DNA of 56,942 bases from Elusimicrobiaceae bacterium (GTDB taxonomy: Bacteria; Elusimicrobiota; Elusimicrobia; Elusimicrobiales; Elusimicrobiaceae): positions 1 to 56,942 of the forward strand of contig JAFXGO010000033.1 in the NCBI GenBank assembly GCA_017520185.1, written 5' to 3'. Of the stretch, positions 7,543 to 14,775 are shown piece by piece. Made by a program: the position numbers and the translations under genes. Each line of letters opens with the position of its first letter. Position 1 is the first letter of the stretch. The notes beneath the pieces were generated by a model. It was not told the DNA's origin. It ran no database searches and saw nothing but the letters and a program-made list of their open reading frames with translations.

Positions 7543-8607
7543 GTGCAGATAGTACAAAAAAAAGCACTTCGTAGGAAGTGCCTTTTTAAATGGTCGGGGG
7601 TGTATTATGTGCAGGAAGCCGGATCTATGTTTTTGGACCATGTATTGCGCCATTTGGTTACAACTCCTGTCAGCGCGTTAGATTTGTGTGCTGCTCCCGG
7701 TGGAAAATCTACTTTAATGCGTGCGGCTTTGCCGGAAGGGTCGGTGCTTGTGAGCAATGAAATAGACCGCCGTCGTGCCAATATTTTACTGGAAAATATT
7801 CAAAAGCAAGGTCACCCCGATGTATTGGTGACGCATAATCCGCCGAAAGATTTTGCCAAAACAAATATCATGTTTGATGTCATTTTGACGGATGTCCCTT
7901 GTTCGGGAGAAGGACTCTTTCGCCGAGATGAGACCGCTACCAAAGAATGGAGCCCTGCCAATGTGCAATTTTGCCAAGAGCGCCAACGCCAAATTTTGCG
8001 TGATATTTGGCCTTATCTTTGCAGTGGCGGTTTGCTCATTTATAGCACATGTATGTATAATCTGGCAGAAAATGAAGAAAACGTACGTTGGATAAGCCAA
8101 GAGTTGGGGGCAGAGATTTTATCAGTACCCACAGAGGCGGACTGGAAGATTACCAAGAGCTTGCTAGCGGGGTGGGACAAACAGGTGTACCGCTTTATCT
8201 CCGGTAATACTCATACGGAAGGGTTGTTTATGGCAATACTTCGCAAAAAAGGCGAAGAAGAAAGAGCGACTTTGCCGACCGGACTGCGAAAACAAATTCA
8301 AAAATTTCCTTTTATTCATTTGCTCTCAGACGGTTTGGCTCAACCGGAGCAGAAAGGAAAAGAGCTTATTCCGTCTATTGCACAGGCTCTTTCTATAGCT
8401 GAAAATAAAAAAGATTTCCCCAAAATAGAGCTTTCCTTAGAGCAGGCTCGTCTTTATTTAAACCGTCAATCTTTTGCTTTGCCTACCGGTACTGAAAGAG
8501 GGTTTGTATTGGTTAGTTTTCAGGGGAAGGCACTGGGGTTTATGAAAAATATAGGTCCTCGTGCCAATAATCTCTATCCTAAAAATTGGGCCATTCGCAG
8601 TTTGTAA
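7543..8607 (+). CDS. N-terminally truncated RsmF-type methyltransferase paralogue
   Basis: From the codons after 7600 this frame encodes a close paralogue of the methyltransferase at 3327-4568, but the first ~76 residues (the N-terminal RNA-binding part) are absent. The SAM site LDLCAAPGGKST, the DVPCSGEG motif and the catalytic YSTC motif are all kept, as is the full C-terminal part. Upstream of the junction the sequence is a tRNA-Pro 3' end and terminator, so the first ~18 codons of the open frame are not ancestral. Possible starts are GTG 7543, GTG 7609 (8 bases after GGGGG) or ATG 7627. The two copies differ mostly at synonymous positions, so the domain was under selection before or after truncation. 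It may be a recent pseudogene or a reduced active enzyme. Confidence 0.75.
   Translation: MQIVQKKALRRKCLFKWSGVYYVQEAGSMFLDHVLRHLVTTPVSALDLCAAPGGKSTLMRAALPEGSVLVSNEIDRRRANILLENIQKQGHPDVLVTHNPPKDFAKTNIMFDVILTDVPCSGEGLFRRDETATKEWSPANVQFCQERQRQILRDIWPYLCSGGLLIYSTCMYNLAENEENVRWISQELGAEILSVPTEADWKITKSLLAGWDKQVYRFISGNTHTEGLFMAILRKKGEEERATLPTGLRKQIQKFPFIHLLSDGLAQPEQKGKELIPSIAQALSIAENKKDFPKIELSLEQARLYLNRQSFALPTGTERGFVLVSFQGKALGFMKNIGPRANNLYPKNWAIRSL
7556..7600 (-). repeat. tRNA-Pro 3'-end plus terminator remnant, copy 2, at the gene truncation junction
   Basis: Read on the minus strand: CCCCGACCA, then TTTAAAAAGGCACTTCC, then the matching GGAAGTGC arm and a T-run. CCCCGACCA is exactly the 3' end of both tRNA-Pro genes at 13.9-14.1 kb. 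The run of five C/G bases is directly joined to codons of the truncated methyltransferase; the intact copy also has GGGGG at that spot, so the join may be a microhomology recombination. Confidence 0.75.
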
Positions 8608-8617
8608 TTTTTTCAAT

Positions 8618-8653
8618 AAAAAACTCCCTATGATTATTCATAGGGAGTTTTGT
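8618..8653. terminator. Bidirectional terminator between convergent genes
   Basis: A 14-bp perfect stem (AAAACTCCCTATGA with its complement) and a 4-base loop, flanked by A and T runs. It separates the truncated methyltransferase (+) from the lipoprotein gene (-). Confidence 0.9.
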
Positions 8654-8686
8654 GTTTATAACAGATTAAAGTTCAACATCTTGTTT

Positions 8687-9361
8687 TCATTCATTCCAAC
8701 CGCCGACACTCGGATCAAAAGTATTTTCGTCTAAATCAAGATATTCGGCTAATTTAGTTCTTAAGGACAAATACAATTCTTCCTGATCATCAGTAGTGTT
8801 CCAAGTCATAGCCTTACGGGTTTTAGCCAAATTATGTTTATTGATAAAATAGATCGTTCCAGAGGCAGCCTCTGCAAAATGAGGCAGGAAAACTTTTTGA
8901 CAGGCACCGCCTATACAAGAGGTGGAGACATTGGAATAAGCATCTACATTTGCCAAATTTTTGGCCCAAGTTATATCTTTGTCCGTAGAGCCTTCATAAA
9001 TGTCTAAAAATACAATAGCATAGTCCATGCCGAACATTTTGGGTTGGAATTCCCCAGCCAATTTGTCAAAATAAGAGGCTTGGGCTTTGGAAGCTTCGCA
9101 ATCGGATTTATACACAGCTACCGCTAAAAAATCTTCGCTATAATTAGAGGTGGAAATAGATAATATTCCATCATCACCGGAGGTGTTTTCTACCACCAAA
9201 TCGGCATTTCCCGAAAGGGATTTAAAAGTAAAGCTTTCCCAAATTTCAGAAAGGGGAGAGTTCTCTTCCGGAATAAATTCATCTAATGTTTCGTCCATGA
9301 TACAGCCGGACAGCGTTAACATAGCGCATAAAGCTACACATAACGCAAATATTTTTTTCAT
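8687..9361 (-). CDS. Lipoprotein of unknown function, possibly thioredoxin-fold
   Basis: A 224-residue protein with a type II signal peptide: positive start, hydrophobic stretch and the lipobox LSGC (Cys20). It is therefore a lipid-anchored envelope protein. The mature part begins with an acidic linker. From about residue 75 it shows the strand/helix rhythm of a thioredoxin-like fold (FLAVAVYKSDCEASKAQ, then YAIVFLDIYEG, then GTIYFINKHN), but with no CxxC at the usual place. The pairing C-x-G-G-x-C in the middle could form a disulfide. I do not recognise the family. It is a single gene, divergent from the pilin gene at 9532. Confidence 0.6.
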   Translation of the reverse strand: MKKIFALCVALCAMLTLSGCIMDETLDEFIPEENSPLSEIWESFTFKSLSGNADLVVENTSGDDGILSISTSNYSEDFLAVAVYKSDCEASKAQASYFDKLAGEFQPKMFGMDYAIVFLDIYEGSTDKDITWAKNLANVDAYSNVSTSCIGGACQKVFLPHFAEAASGTIYFINKHNLAKTRKAMTWNTTDDQEELYLSLRTKLAEYLDLDENTFDPSVGGWNE

Positions 9362-9531
9362 AAAAGCTCCTTTAGGATATAGAGATGTAACCTCGTATAA
9401 GTGTACTATAAATCAGCCGACATTAAAGCAGTATTTTAGACCCATTAACAAAATAGGCCTTTTGGGTAGTGGAATATGGGCGGAGGAATAAACATATAGT
9501 TTGATAATTGAAAAAAATATATACTAGTAAT

Positions 9532-10086
9532 ATGAAAAAAATTCCATTCAGTTATAAAAAGGGTTTTACCCTTGTAGAACTGTTAGTAGTGATACTGATT
9601 ATCGGTATTTTATCTGCCGTGGCTTTGCCACGTTACACTAAGGCCGTAGAAAAGAGCCGTCTTGCCGCAGTGCTACCTACTATAACGACGCTCCGCAATG
9701 CTTTAGATGAGCAAATTTTAGCAGGAATGGAAAAAGAGGAGATAGACTATATCGGCGGTGACGAAATCGGACGTGATTTATTGATGCTAAATGTGCCATG
9801 CCAAACAGATTTGGAAAATCAGCGTTGTTATGGAAAAAATTTTAGTTATCGGGTTTGGTGTGCGCCACACGGTTGTTTTATTTCTTTTGTGCGGCAACAA
9901 GATAGAACGGAAGATGATTTGTATGCTGTGCTGTGGCGCAAAGTATTAACCGATTGGAATGATTATCCGATAGGTGTATGGGAAATGGATTGTATGGCGC
10001 ATAGTGATATCGGTTATGAAGTTTGTCGCAGTATGGTGTCTCATGGGTGGGAGCTATCGGATGAAAGGATGGAGGAAATGAAATAA
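9532..10086 (+). CDS. Type IV pilin-like protein (solitary pseudopilin)
   Basis: A 184-residue protein with a type III (prepilin) signal: short basic leader, then G-F-T-L-V-E with the conserved Glu5 of the mature pilin, then a ~20-residue hydrophobic helix ending ALPRYTKAVEKSR. PilD-type peptidase is expected to cut after the Gly. The globular part is cysteine-rich and ends in an acidic, Met-rich tail. I use the ATG at 9532; a TTG at 9508 is in frame, but neither has a good ribosome binding site. Two other pilins in this window share the N-terminus but have unrelated C-terminal parts. No assembly gene is nearby, so it must rely on machinery encoded elsewhere. Confidence 0.88.
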   Translation: MKKIPFSYKKGFTLVELLVVILIIGILSAVALPRYTKAVEKSRLAAVLPTITTLRNALDEQILAGMEKEEIDYIGGDEIGRDLLMLNVPCQTDLENQRCYGKNFSYRVWCAPHGCFISFVRQQDRTEDDLYAVLWRKVLTDWNDYPIGVWEMDCMAHSDIGYEVCRSMVSHGWELSDERMEEMK

Positions 10087-10116
10087 AAACTACATTTTGA
10101 CTGAAAAATGAGTTTG

Positions 10117-10145
10117 TTGACAGGATTTTTTTAAACTGTTAGTAT
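10117..10145 (+). promoter_or_regulatory. Promoter of the ROK kinase - manA operon
   Basis: A perfect TTGACA (10117-10122), a 17-base spacer and TAGTAT (10140-10145). The start is predicted near 10152, about 23 bases before the ATG. An AGGA lies upstream of the start codon. Confidence 0.7.
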
Positions 10146-10174
10146 AAAGAAAAATTACTGCATAGGAAATTCTT

Positions 10175-11290
10175 ATGAAAAAAAACACTTATTGTCATGA
10201 CAATCGTAGCGTATTGACGTTAGATGCCGGTGGTACCAATTTGGTATTCAATGCCGTTCAAGCCAATAAAGAAATTTTATCCCCTATTGTTTTGCCTGCC
10301 CAAGCAGATGACTTGGATAAATGTTTGGCAAATATTGTAACAGGTTTTGAAGAAGCGATTAAGCACCTTAAACAAGCCCCTTATGCTATTAGTTTTGCTT
10401 TCCCCGGCCCTGCCGATTATGCCAACGGTATCATCGGAGATTTACCCAATTTCCCTTCTTTTAGAGGTGGTGTAGCCTTAGGACCTTATTTGCAAGAAAA
10501 GTTTGGTATTCCTGTTTTTATTAATAATGACGGAGATTTGTTTGCCTACGGTGAGGCCTGTGCCGGTGCACTTCCCTACATCAATCAAGAATTTGAGAAA
10601 AGAGGTATCCCCAGAAAATACAATAATTTGCTGGGCATTACTTTAGGTACAGGCACCGGTGGCGGTGTGGTGCATAACGGGGAATTATTCCGCGGAGATA
10701 ACGGCGCTGCAGCGGAAGTGTGGGTAATCCGCAACAAAAGATATCCGGAAGCATTCTCCGAGGAAGGTGCAGCTTTGCGCTCTATTAAACGTTCTTACCG
10801 GATTCTTTCCAAAGATACCACAGAACTAACCCCTAAAGATATTGCCGAAATTGCGGAAGGAACTCGGGCCGGAAATCAACAGGCCGCCAGAGAGGCTTTT
10901 GAGGAGTTTGGCGATATTTTGGGTAATTTAATTGCCAATGTTAATACCGTTGTTGACGGTCTGGTGGTATTGGGCGGCGGTGTGGCCAATGCTCACAAAT
11001 GGTTTATGCCGGCTCTTTTGCGTGAGTTAAACGGAACGATCAGCCGTTATGACGGTTTGGGAAGTGTCCCGCGTACAGAGTCTAAAGCCTATGATTTGAC
11101 CGATCCCCAACAAGCAGAGCAATTTTTCGTAGGCGGTACTACGCAAGTAACCGTACCTTTCAGCCAAAAGAAAGTGGTCTATAACCAAGAGAAAAAAGTG
11201 GGTGTTACCTTGTCTAAATTAGGCACTAGCTCTGCGGTTTCTATCGGCGCTTATGCTTTTGCATTAAACGAAATTGACAAGCAAAAATAA
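10175..11290 (+). CDS. ROK family sugar kinase
   Basis: A cytosolic hexose kinase of the ROK family, 371 residues, longer than the usual ~300. The N-terminal phosphate motif LDAGGTN (about 17-23), the FAFPGPAD region, INNDGDLFAYGE with the catalytic Asp, and GITLGTGTGGGVV for nucleotide binding are all visible. The CxCGxxGC zinc motif typical of many ROK kinases is missing. A ~30-residue insertion near 310-340 adds the extra length. The gene is followed after one base by manA, so the natural reading is a mannose, fructose or glucose kinase feeding the mannose-6-P / fructose-6-P node. The substrate is not settled by sequence. Confidence 0.85.
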   Translation: MKKNTYCHDNRSVLTLDAGGTNLVFNAVQANKEILSPIVLPAQADDLDKCLANIVTGFEEAIKHLKQAPYAISFAFPGPADYANGIIGDLPNFPSFRGGVALGPYLQEKFGIPVFINNDGDLFAYGEACAGALPYINQEFEKRGIPRKYNNLLGITLGTGTGGGVVHNGELFRGDNGAAAEVWVIRNKRYPEAFSEEGAALRSIKRSYRILSKDTTELTPKDIAEIAEGTRAGNQQAAREAFEEFGDILGNLIANVNTVVDGLVVLGGGVANAHKWFMPALLRELNGTISRYDGLGSVPRTESKAYDLTDPQQAEQFFVGGTTQVTVPFSQKKVVYNQEKKVGVTLSKLGTSSAVSIGAYAFALNEIDKQK

Positions 11291-11291
11291 T

Positions 11292-12260
11292 ATGAGCAAC
11301 TTGTATCCGTTAAAATTTACCCCTATCTTTAAGAAAACCTTATGGGGGGGAAATAAACTGCGAGCGTATTTGTCCAAAGCTTCCGAAGATGGAACAGGAG
11401 AGAGTTGGGAAATATCGGCTTTGCAAGGAAATGAAAGCATCGTAAAAGAGGGCAATTTAGCCGGCAAATCGTTAAAGGATTTGTGTGCGCAATTTGGCGC
11501 AGAGCTGTTAGGTGAGAAAGTAGTCCATGAAACCGGAAAAGAATTTCCTCTTTTATTTAAATTTATTGATGCCCGTCAAGACCTTTCTTTACAAGTGCAT
11601 CCGAATAATGAATTAGCCCAAAAAAAACATCATTGTTTCGGTAAAACGGAAATGTGGTATGTAGTACAAGCTGATGAGGGGGCGCGTCTGATTAACGGAT
11701 TTTGCCAAGAACTGAAACCGGATCAGTATGAGGCGGCAGTCAAAAGTGGTGAGATTTTGGACTTTGTCGGTTCGTACGAAGTAAAAGAAGGAGATACTTT
11801 CTTCATTCCGGCAGGCAGGATTCATGGAATCGGCGCAGGTATTTTGATTGCCGAAATTCAACAAACCTCTAATATCACCTATCGTCTGTATGATTATCAC
11901 CGTAAAGACCAAAACGGACAAGAACGCCAACTGCACATAGCAGATGGAAAAGATGCGTTGGATTTTGCCGTTCTTCCTAATACAAAAATTTCAGTTGAGG
12001 AACAGATAAACCAACCGGAAACCTTAGTACAATGTCCTTTCTTTACCGTGAATTTACTTCACGTAGAAGGTACATTGCCAAGAGATTTGGTAAATAGAAA
12101 GAGCTTTGTGGCGTATATGGCTTTGCAGGGCAAAACAACGATTTCCGTGCAAGAGAAGCTCTATTCTATTGAAAAAGGAGAGAGTATATTGATTCCGGCC
12201 GCACTGGCCTCATATTGCGTACAGGGAATCAATGCCAAGTTGTTAGAAGTATATATTTAA
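11292..12260 (+). CDS. manA: Mannose-6-phosphate isomerase, class I
   Basis: A zinc-dependent cupin enzyme that interconverts mannose-6-P and fructose-6-P. The 322-residue form is the short Bacillus-type class I. Family motifs include LWGGNKL near the N-terminus, LSLQVHPNNELA with zinc ligands near 100, KTEMWYVV, and FFIPAGRIHGIG with the catalytic-site His. The ATG at 11292 lies just one base after the stop of the ROK kinase gene, so the pair is co-translated. A TTG start 18 bases upstream is possible but would overlap the kinase. A GCACTTC-type terminator follows. Confidence 0.94.
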   Translation: MSNLYPLKFTPIFKKTLWGGNKLRAYLSKASEDGTGESWEISALQGNESIVKEGNLAGKSLKDLCAQFGAELLGEKVVHETGKEFPLLFKFIDARQDLSLQVHPNNELAQKKHHCFGKTEMWYVVQADEGARLINGFCQELKPDQYEAAVKSGEILDFVGSYEVKEGDTFFIPAGRIHGIGAGILIAEIQQTSNITYRLYDYHRKDQNGQERQLHIADGKDALDFAVLPNTKISVEEQINQPETLVQCPFFTVNLLHVEGTLPRDLVNRKSFVAYMALQGKTTISVQEKLYSIEKGESILIPAALASYCVQGINAKLLEVYI

Positions 12261-12281
12261 AATGCACTTTCTAAGTAAAAA

Positions 12282-12316
12282 CAAAAGGCACTTCTTGGGA
12301 AGTGCCTTTTTAAATG
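12282..12316 (+). terminator. Terminator of the ROK - manA operon, same family as the tRNA-linked terminators
   Basis: AAAAGGCACTTC, a short loop, then GAAGTGCCTTTTT. The stem and the following TAAATG match the repeats at 6432 and 7556 but lack the tRNA CCA end. It suggests this terminator module has been copied around the genome. Confidence 0.85.
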
Positions 12317-12515
12317 AAAACTTTATAAATAGTCCAATTTTGCTTTGTCATTAGATTGCATAAACTTGTGTCCCAAGGGGAAATGCGAAAAACACCTTTA
12401 TAAGGTAACCATTTTTTAGACTTGCAAATACAAAACGATGAGGAGCTGCTGACGGTCTCGGGTAATCTCCCGAGTGTGAGCAACTCCTCTACAAGTAGTT
12501 TAATAGATAAAGATG

Positions 12516-12738
12516 AAATTGTCAACAAGAACTCTTACAAGAAAATCTATTTGATATACAATTAAGCTTGTTTGACGACCAACGAAGCCTTTTTGATACG
12601 CAGGCCCGTGTGGAAGAAGATCAATGGCAAAACCAAGGGGAACAAGAACTAAAAGATTTTATCTTTTCTACGTTGAAAGAGGTTTCTGTATTTTTGTCTG
12701 TGTCCAAATCGCGAAATAGGCTTTTCGGGTTTCAATAA
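12516..12738 (+). pseudogene. Probable gene remnant, C-terminal fragment with no start
   Basis: An open frame of about 72 codons ends at TAA 12736-12738. It has gene-like codons and a tandem motif (LFDIQ, LFDDQ, LFDTQ) followed by an acidic, Gln-rich stretch, but no ATG and no ribosome binding site. An adjoining frame upstream (about 12398-12560) also reads as protein-like (EELLTVSGNLPSVSNSS) and stops just after the second frame opens, as expected for a frameshifted gene. I do not recognise the family. The rest of 12317-12515 contains only a CTCGGG/CCCGAG hairpin near 12458. Confidence 0.35.
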
Positions 12739-12759
12739 CCTTATAAAAGGCAAGTTTCG

Positions 12760-13668
12760 TTAGTTTCTATTGCTCAGTTTTTTAATTTTCCAAGAAACCC
12801 AAATATCTTGTGCTACTAAGTATAGAAATCTTAATCCGATTGAGACAATAAACAAGGATAAAATCGGAGAAAAATAAAAATGTTTGGGAAAAGCCAATAA
12901 TCTTAATGAAGCAACAAAGAAAGGGATTCCTATGACTAGAAAGAGTAAACCAATACAAGTGGTTGCAAAAGGCGATTGGCAGTTTTTATGATAACCATAC
13001 AAACGTTGATTTTGTATTTGTTTATTAAAAAAGTCAGCCAAATTTTTCTCAATAGAATCCCATTCAGAGAATGGGGCGATATGGGAGGAAAAATCTTTAA
13101 ATCGGAAATGGAGATCTACCAAACGATAAAGAACTTTGTTAGAGCTGTGCTTATGCGCTATCTTAAAAATAGATTCTTGTTGCTGAAAAGTAAATGTAAG
13201 CGTATCTAAAAAAGCATGTCTTCTATTCTTTGTACGTAGAGAGGAAACTTTTCCGGTTAGGGAAAAGGTTGTCTCTGCATAAGGTAAAAAATAGTTTTGC
13301 TCTTTGGTGTAAAGCGTCACACCGTCAGTATCGAAATTTAATGCACGAACAGCGGAAGGCGTATCAAAGATTTTGCGTTTCTGATACCAATTTCGTACCG
13401 ATAATATAAAGAGAACCGGTATTAGAAATACAAACAATACGCAAATAAAAATGATGAAATTGCCCATTAGAGGGCCATCTTCCTTTCTGACATAGTTAAA
13501 AAAATCCGAAGATCCTTCTGTAACCGTGTGCCAAGCCAATGCCACATCCCCATGTGCAAAAGCCAAGATGAAACCAACCACGGTTAAAAATATAAAAAAT
13601 AGTAATCCCATGGCTAATAAATTTTTACATGCTTGCGTGTATAAAGGGTCTTTAATTTTTAAATACAT
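12760..13668 (-). CDS. Four-helix membrane protein of unknown function
   Basis: A 302-residue protein with two N-terminal transmembrane helices (about 15-38 and 70-92), a ~130-residue cytoplasmic domain with alternating hydrophobic strands, and two C-terminal helices (about 232-255 and 265-285). The middle domain has the look of a YcxB-like or PH-like beta domain (ALNFDTDGVTLYT..., LPYAETTFSLTG), but I cannot assign it firmly. It is rich in Phe. It stands alone, between the degenerate stretch and the tRNA-Pro pair. The 250 bases upstream show no other gene. Confidence 0.6.
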   Translation of the reverse strand: MYLKIKDPLYTQACKNLLAMGLLFFIFLTVVGFILAFAHGDVALAWHTVTEGSSDFFNYVRKEDGPLMGNFIIFICVLFVFLIPVLFILSVRNWYQKRKIFDTPSAVRALNFDTDGVTLYTKEQNYFLPYAETTFSLTGKVSSLRTKNRRHAFLDTLTFTFQQQESIFKIAHKHSSNKVLYRLVDLHFRFKDFSSHIAPFSEWDSIEKNLADFFNKQIQNQRLYGYHKNCQSPFATTCIGLLFLVIGIPFFVASLRLLAFPKHFYFSPILSLFIVSIGLRFLYLVAQDIWVSWKIKKLSNRN

Positions 13669-13879
13669 AAACTCATTCTATCAAATTTTTACTCGTATCT
13701 TTCTATCCCTCAAATTCGTTTGGGAATCATCACTTTAGTTGTTAAAAGGGTGCGTGGTTCTCATCACACACGAAGTATAGATAAAATATCGTTTCATAAG
13801 GAATATAGTCATAGTTGTGGACATCTGAAAATGGAAAAGACTCCTTAGTTGCCTGCTCCGCTTTTCATAACAGTATAAA

Positions 13880-13906
13880 ACAAAAAATCCACCTTGCGGT
13901 GGATTA
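13880..13906 (-). terminator. Terminator downstream of the tRNA-Pro pair
   Basis: AATCCACC / GGTGGATT stem with a four-base loop and a T-run on the minus strand, 11 bases after the CCA end of tRNA-Pro(CGG). The layout (CCA, T/A-rich spacer, hairpin) is the same as in the remnants at 6432 and 7556. Confidence 0.8.
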
Positions 13907-13917
13907 TTTGTTTCAAA

Positions 13918-13993
13918 TGGTCGGGGCGGCGGGATTCGAACCCACGACCTCACGGTCCCGAACCGTGCGCGCTACCAACTGCGCTACGCCCCG
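13918..13993 (-). tRNA. tRNA-Pro (anticodon CGG)
   Basis: A 76-base cloverleaf: acceptor CGGGGCG / CGCCCCG, D arm GCGC...GCGC, anticodon stem CACGG / CCGTG with loop TTCGGGA (anticodon CGG), T arm with TTCGAAT, and an encoded CCA. It reads Pro codon CCG. Confidence 0.97.
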
Positions 13994-14018
13994 TAAAATA
14001 CATCTTTAATTAATGAAA

Positions 14019-14093
14019 TGGTCGGGGAAGCGGGAATCGAACCCGCGGTCTCTCGCACCCCAAGCGAGCACTCTACCACTGAGCCATTCCCCG
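14019..14093 (-). tRNA. tRNA-Pro (anticodon GGG)
   Basis: A 75-base cloverleaf: acceptor CGGGGAA / TTCCCCG, anticodon stem CTCGC / GCGAG with loop TTGGGGT (anticodon GGG), T loop TTCGATT, and an encoded CCA. It reads Pro codon CCC. It lies 25 bases upstream of tRNA-Pro(CGG) and 48 bases after merR, so all three may share a transcript. Confidence 0.97.
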
Positions 14094-14141
14094 ATAAATT
14101 TTCAAAAAAAGAGAAGCACTAAATTGTGCTACCTATATATT

Positions 14142-14486
14142 TTAGCATTCTTTGAGGATTTGTGAAAGGGTTTCTTTAATTTCCGAGAGAAATTTCACAT
14201 CCGTTCCTGCTTTTTTTTCTGCTATTTTTCCGCCGGGTGCATATTTTGTCAGTTGTTTTTTTGCACCTTCCAGTGTTAATTTTTGCTTATAAATCAGGTC
14301 TTTAATTTTCAAAATCGTGTAAACATCGTTTTTGGTATAACGGCGGTGACCGCTTTCTAAGCGAATGGGTTTAATCAGGCCGAACTCCGCCTCCCAGTAG
14401 CGTACGGAATATTCCGGCACACCGGTAATGCGTTTTACGTCGCCGATGCTAAAATAATCTTTTTGTTCGATTTCTTCAAAACCCAT
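14142..14486 (-). CDS. MerR family transcriptional regulator
   Basis: A 114-residue protein. The N-terminal MerR-type winged helix-turn-helix spans about 10-78: FSIGDVKRITGVPEYSVRYW, then the SGHRRYTKNDV wing and the YTILKIKDLIYK helix. The C-terminal part is a short basic and amphipathic tail with no metal-binding cysteines or drug-binding domain. It therefore resembles the minimal MerR regulators often found beside translation genes in deep-branching bacteria. Its target is unknown. It lies upstream of the tRNA-Pro pair on the same strand. Confidence 0.88.
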   Translation of the reverse strand: MGFEEIEQKDYFSIGDVKRITGVPEYSVRYWEAEFGLIKPIRLESGHRRYTKNDVYTILKIKDLIYKQKLTLEGAKKQLTKYAPGGKIAEKKAGTDVKFLSEIKETLSQILKEC

Positions 14487-14540
14487 ATGTATATTATAGC
14501 AAACGCGCCAAGGCGGGGGGGAACTTTACTCTTTTAGGCA

Positions 14541-14648
14541 CAAAAAAACAGGGAAAAATAACAGTTTATCCTCATCTCTAAACTCTCATTTCCCCTGTCC
14601 CGCTTTCTGATGTTTTGCGCTACCGGCAAAACAGGATTTGGATCTATT
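14541..14648 (-). ncRNA. Candidate small RNA A (paired with candidate B at 27.8 kb)
   Basis: Predicted ~108-nt minus-strand transcript in the ribF-merR gap. It starts near 14648, downstream of a promoter (TTGCGG, 17 bases, TAAAAT). It has a first hairpin with arms GTTTTGC / GCAAAAC and then a long terminator hairpin (14548-14598) with stem ends ACAGGG / CCCTGT and a T-run. The terminator hairpin, including a GAGGA loop element, is shared with candidate B. No open frame with a ribosome binding site is seen. Independence from ribF is supported by the ribF terminator at 14728-14758. Inference, not proven. Confidence 0.5.
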
Positions 14649-14654
14649 TCACTA

Positions 14655-14708
14655 ATTTTATTCTAAAAAAGCCGCCACCGCAAGAAAAGGGAAAAAATTA
14701 ATTAGATT
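14655..14708 (-). promoter_or_regulatory. Promoter and shared upstream box of candidate RNA A
   Basis: On the minus strand: box AATCTAATTA (14708-14699), then a T/C-rich stretch, TTGCGG (14683-14678), a 17-base spacer and TAAAAT (14660-14655). The same box followed by a T-run and a promoter lies upstream of candidate RNA B (27919-27910), with box-to--35 gaps of 15 and 10 bases. Confidence 0.5.
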
Positions 14709-14727
14709 GTATTTTTCTCTCTAGATA

Positions 14728-14758
14728 AAATAAAACCCCGATTTCGGCGGGGTTTTAT
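14728..14758. terminator. Terminator of the rbfA-nrnA-truB-ribF operon
   Basis: AAAACCCCG / CGGGGTTTT stem with a short loop, flanked by A and T runs. It follows the ribF stop closely on the minus strand. Confidence 0.92.
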
Positions 14759-14775
14759 TTTGAGTTTTTAAACTG

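Noticed and set aside
6432-7600. Insertion sequence or integron
   Set aside because: No transposase or integrase and no terminal inverted repeats; only direct repeats derived from a tRNA end.
12310-12528. Minus-strand frame of 72 codons after manA
   Set aside because: No ribosome binding site, overlaps the manA terminator, Ser-rich product; the plus-strand relic is a better reading.
14539-14605. Simple terminator only
   Set aside because: The ribF terminator is already at 14728-14758 and a promoter lies between the two, so a separate small RNA is the better reading, though unproven.
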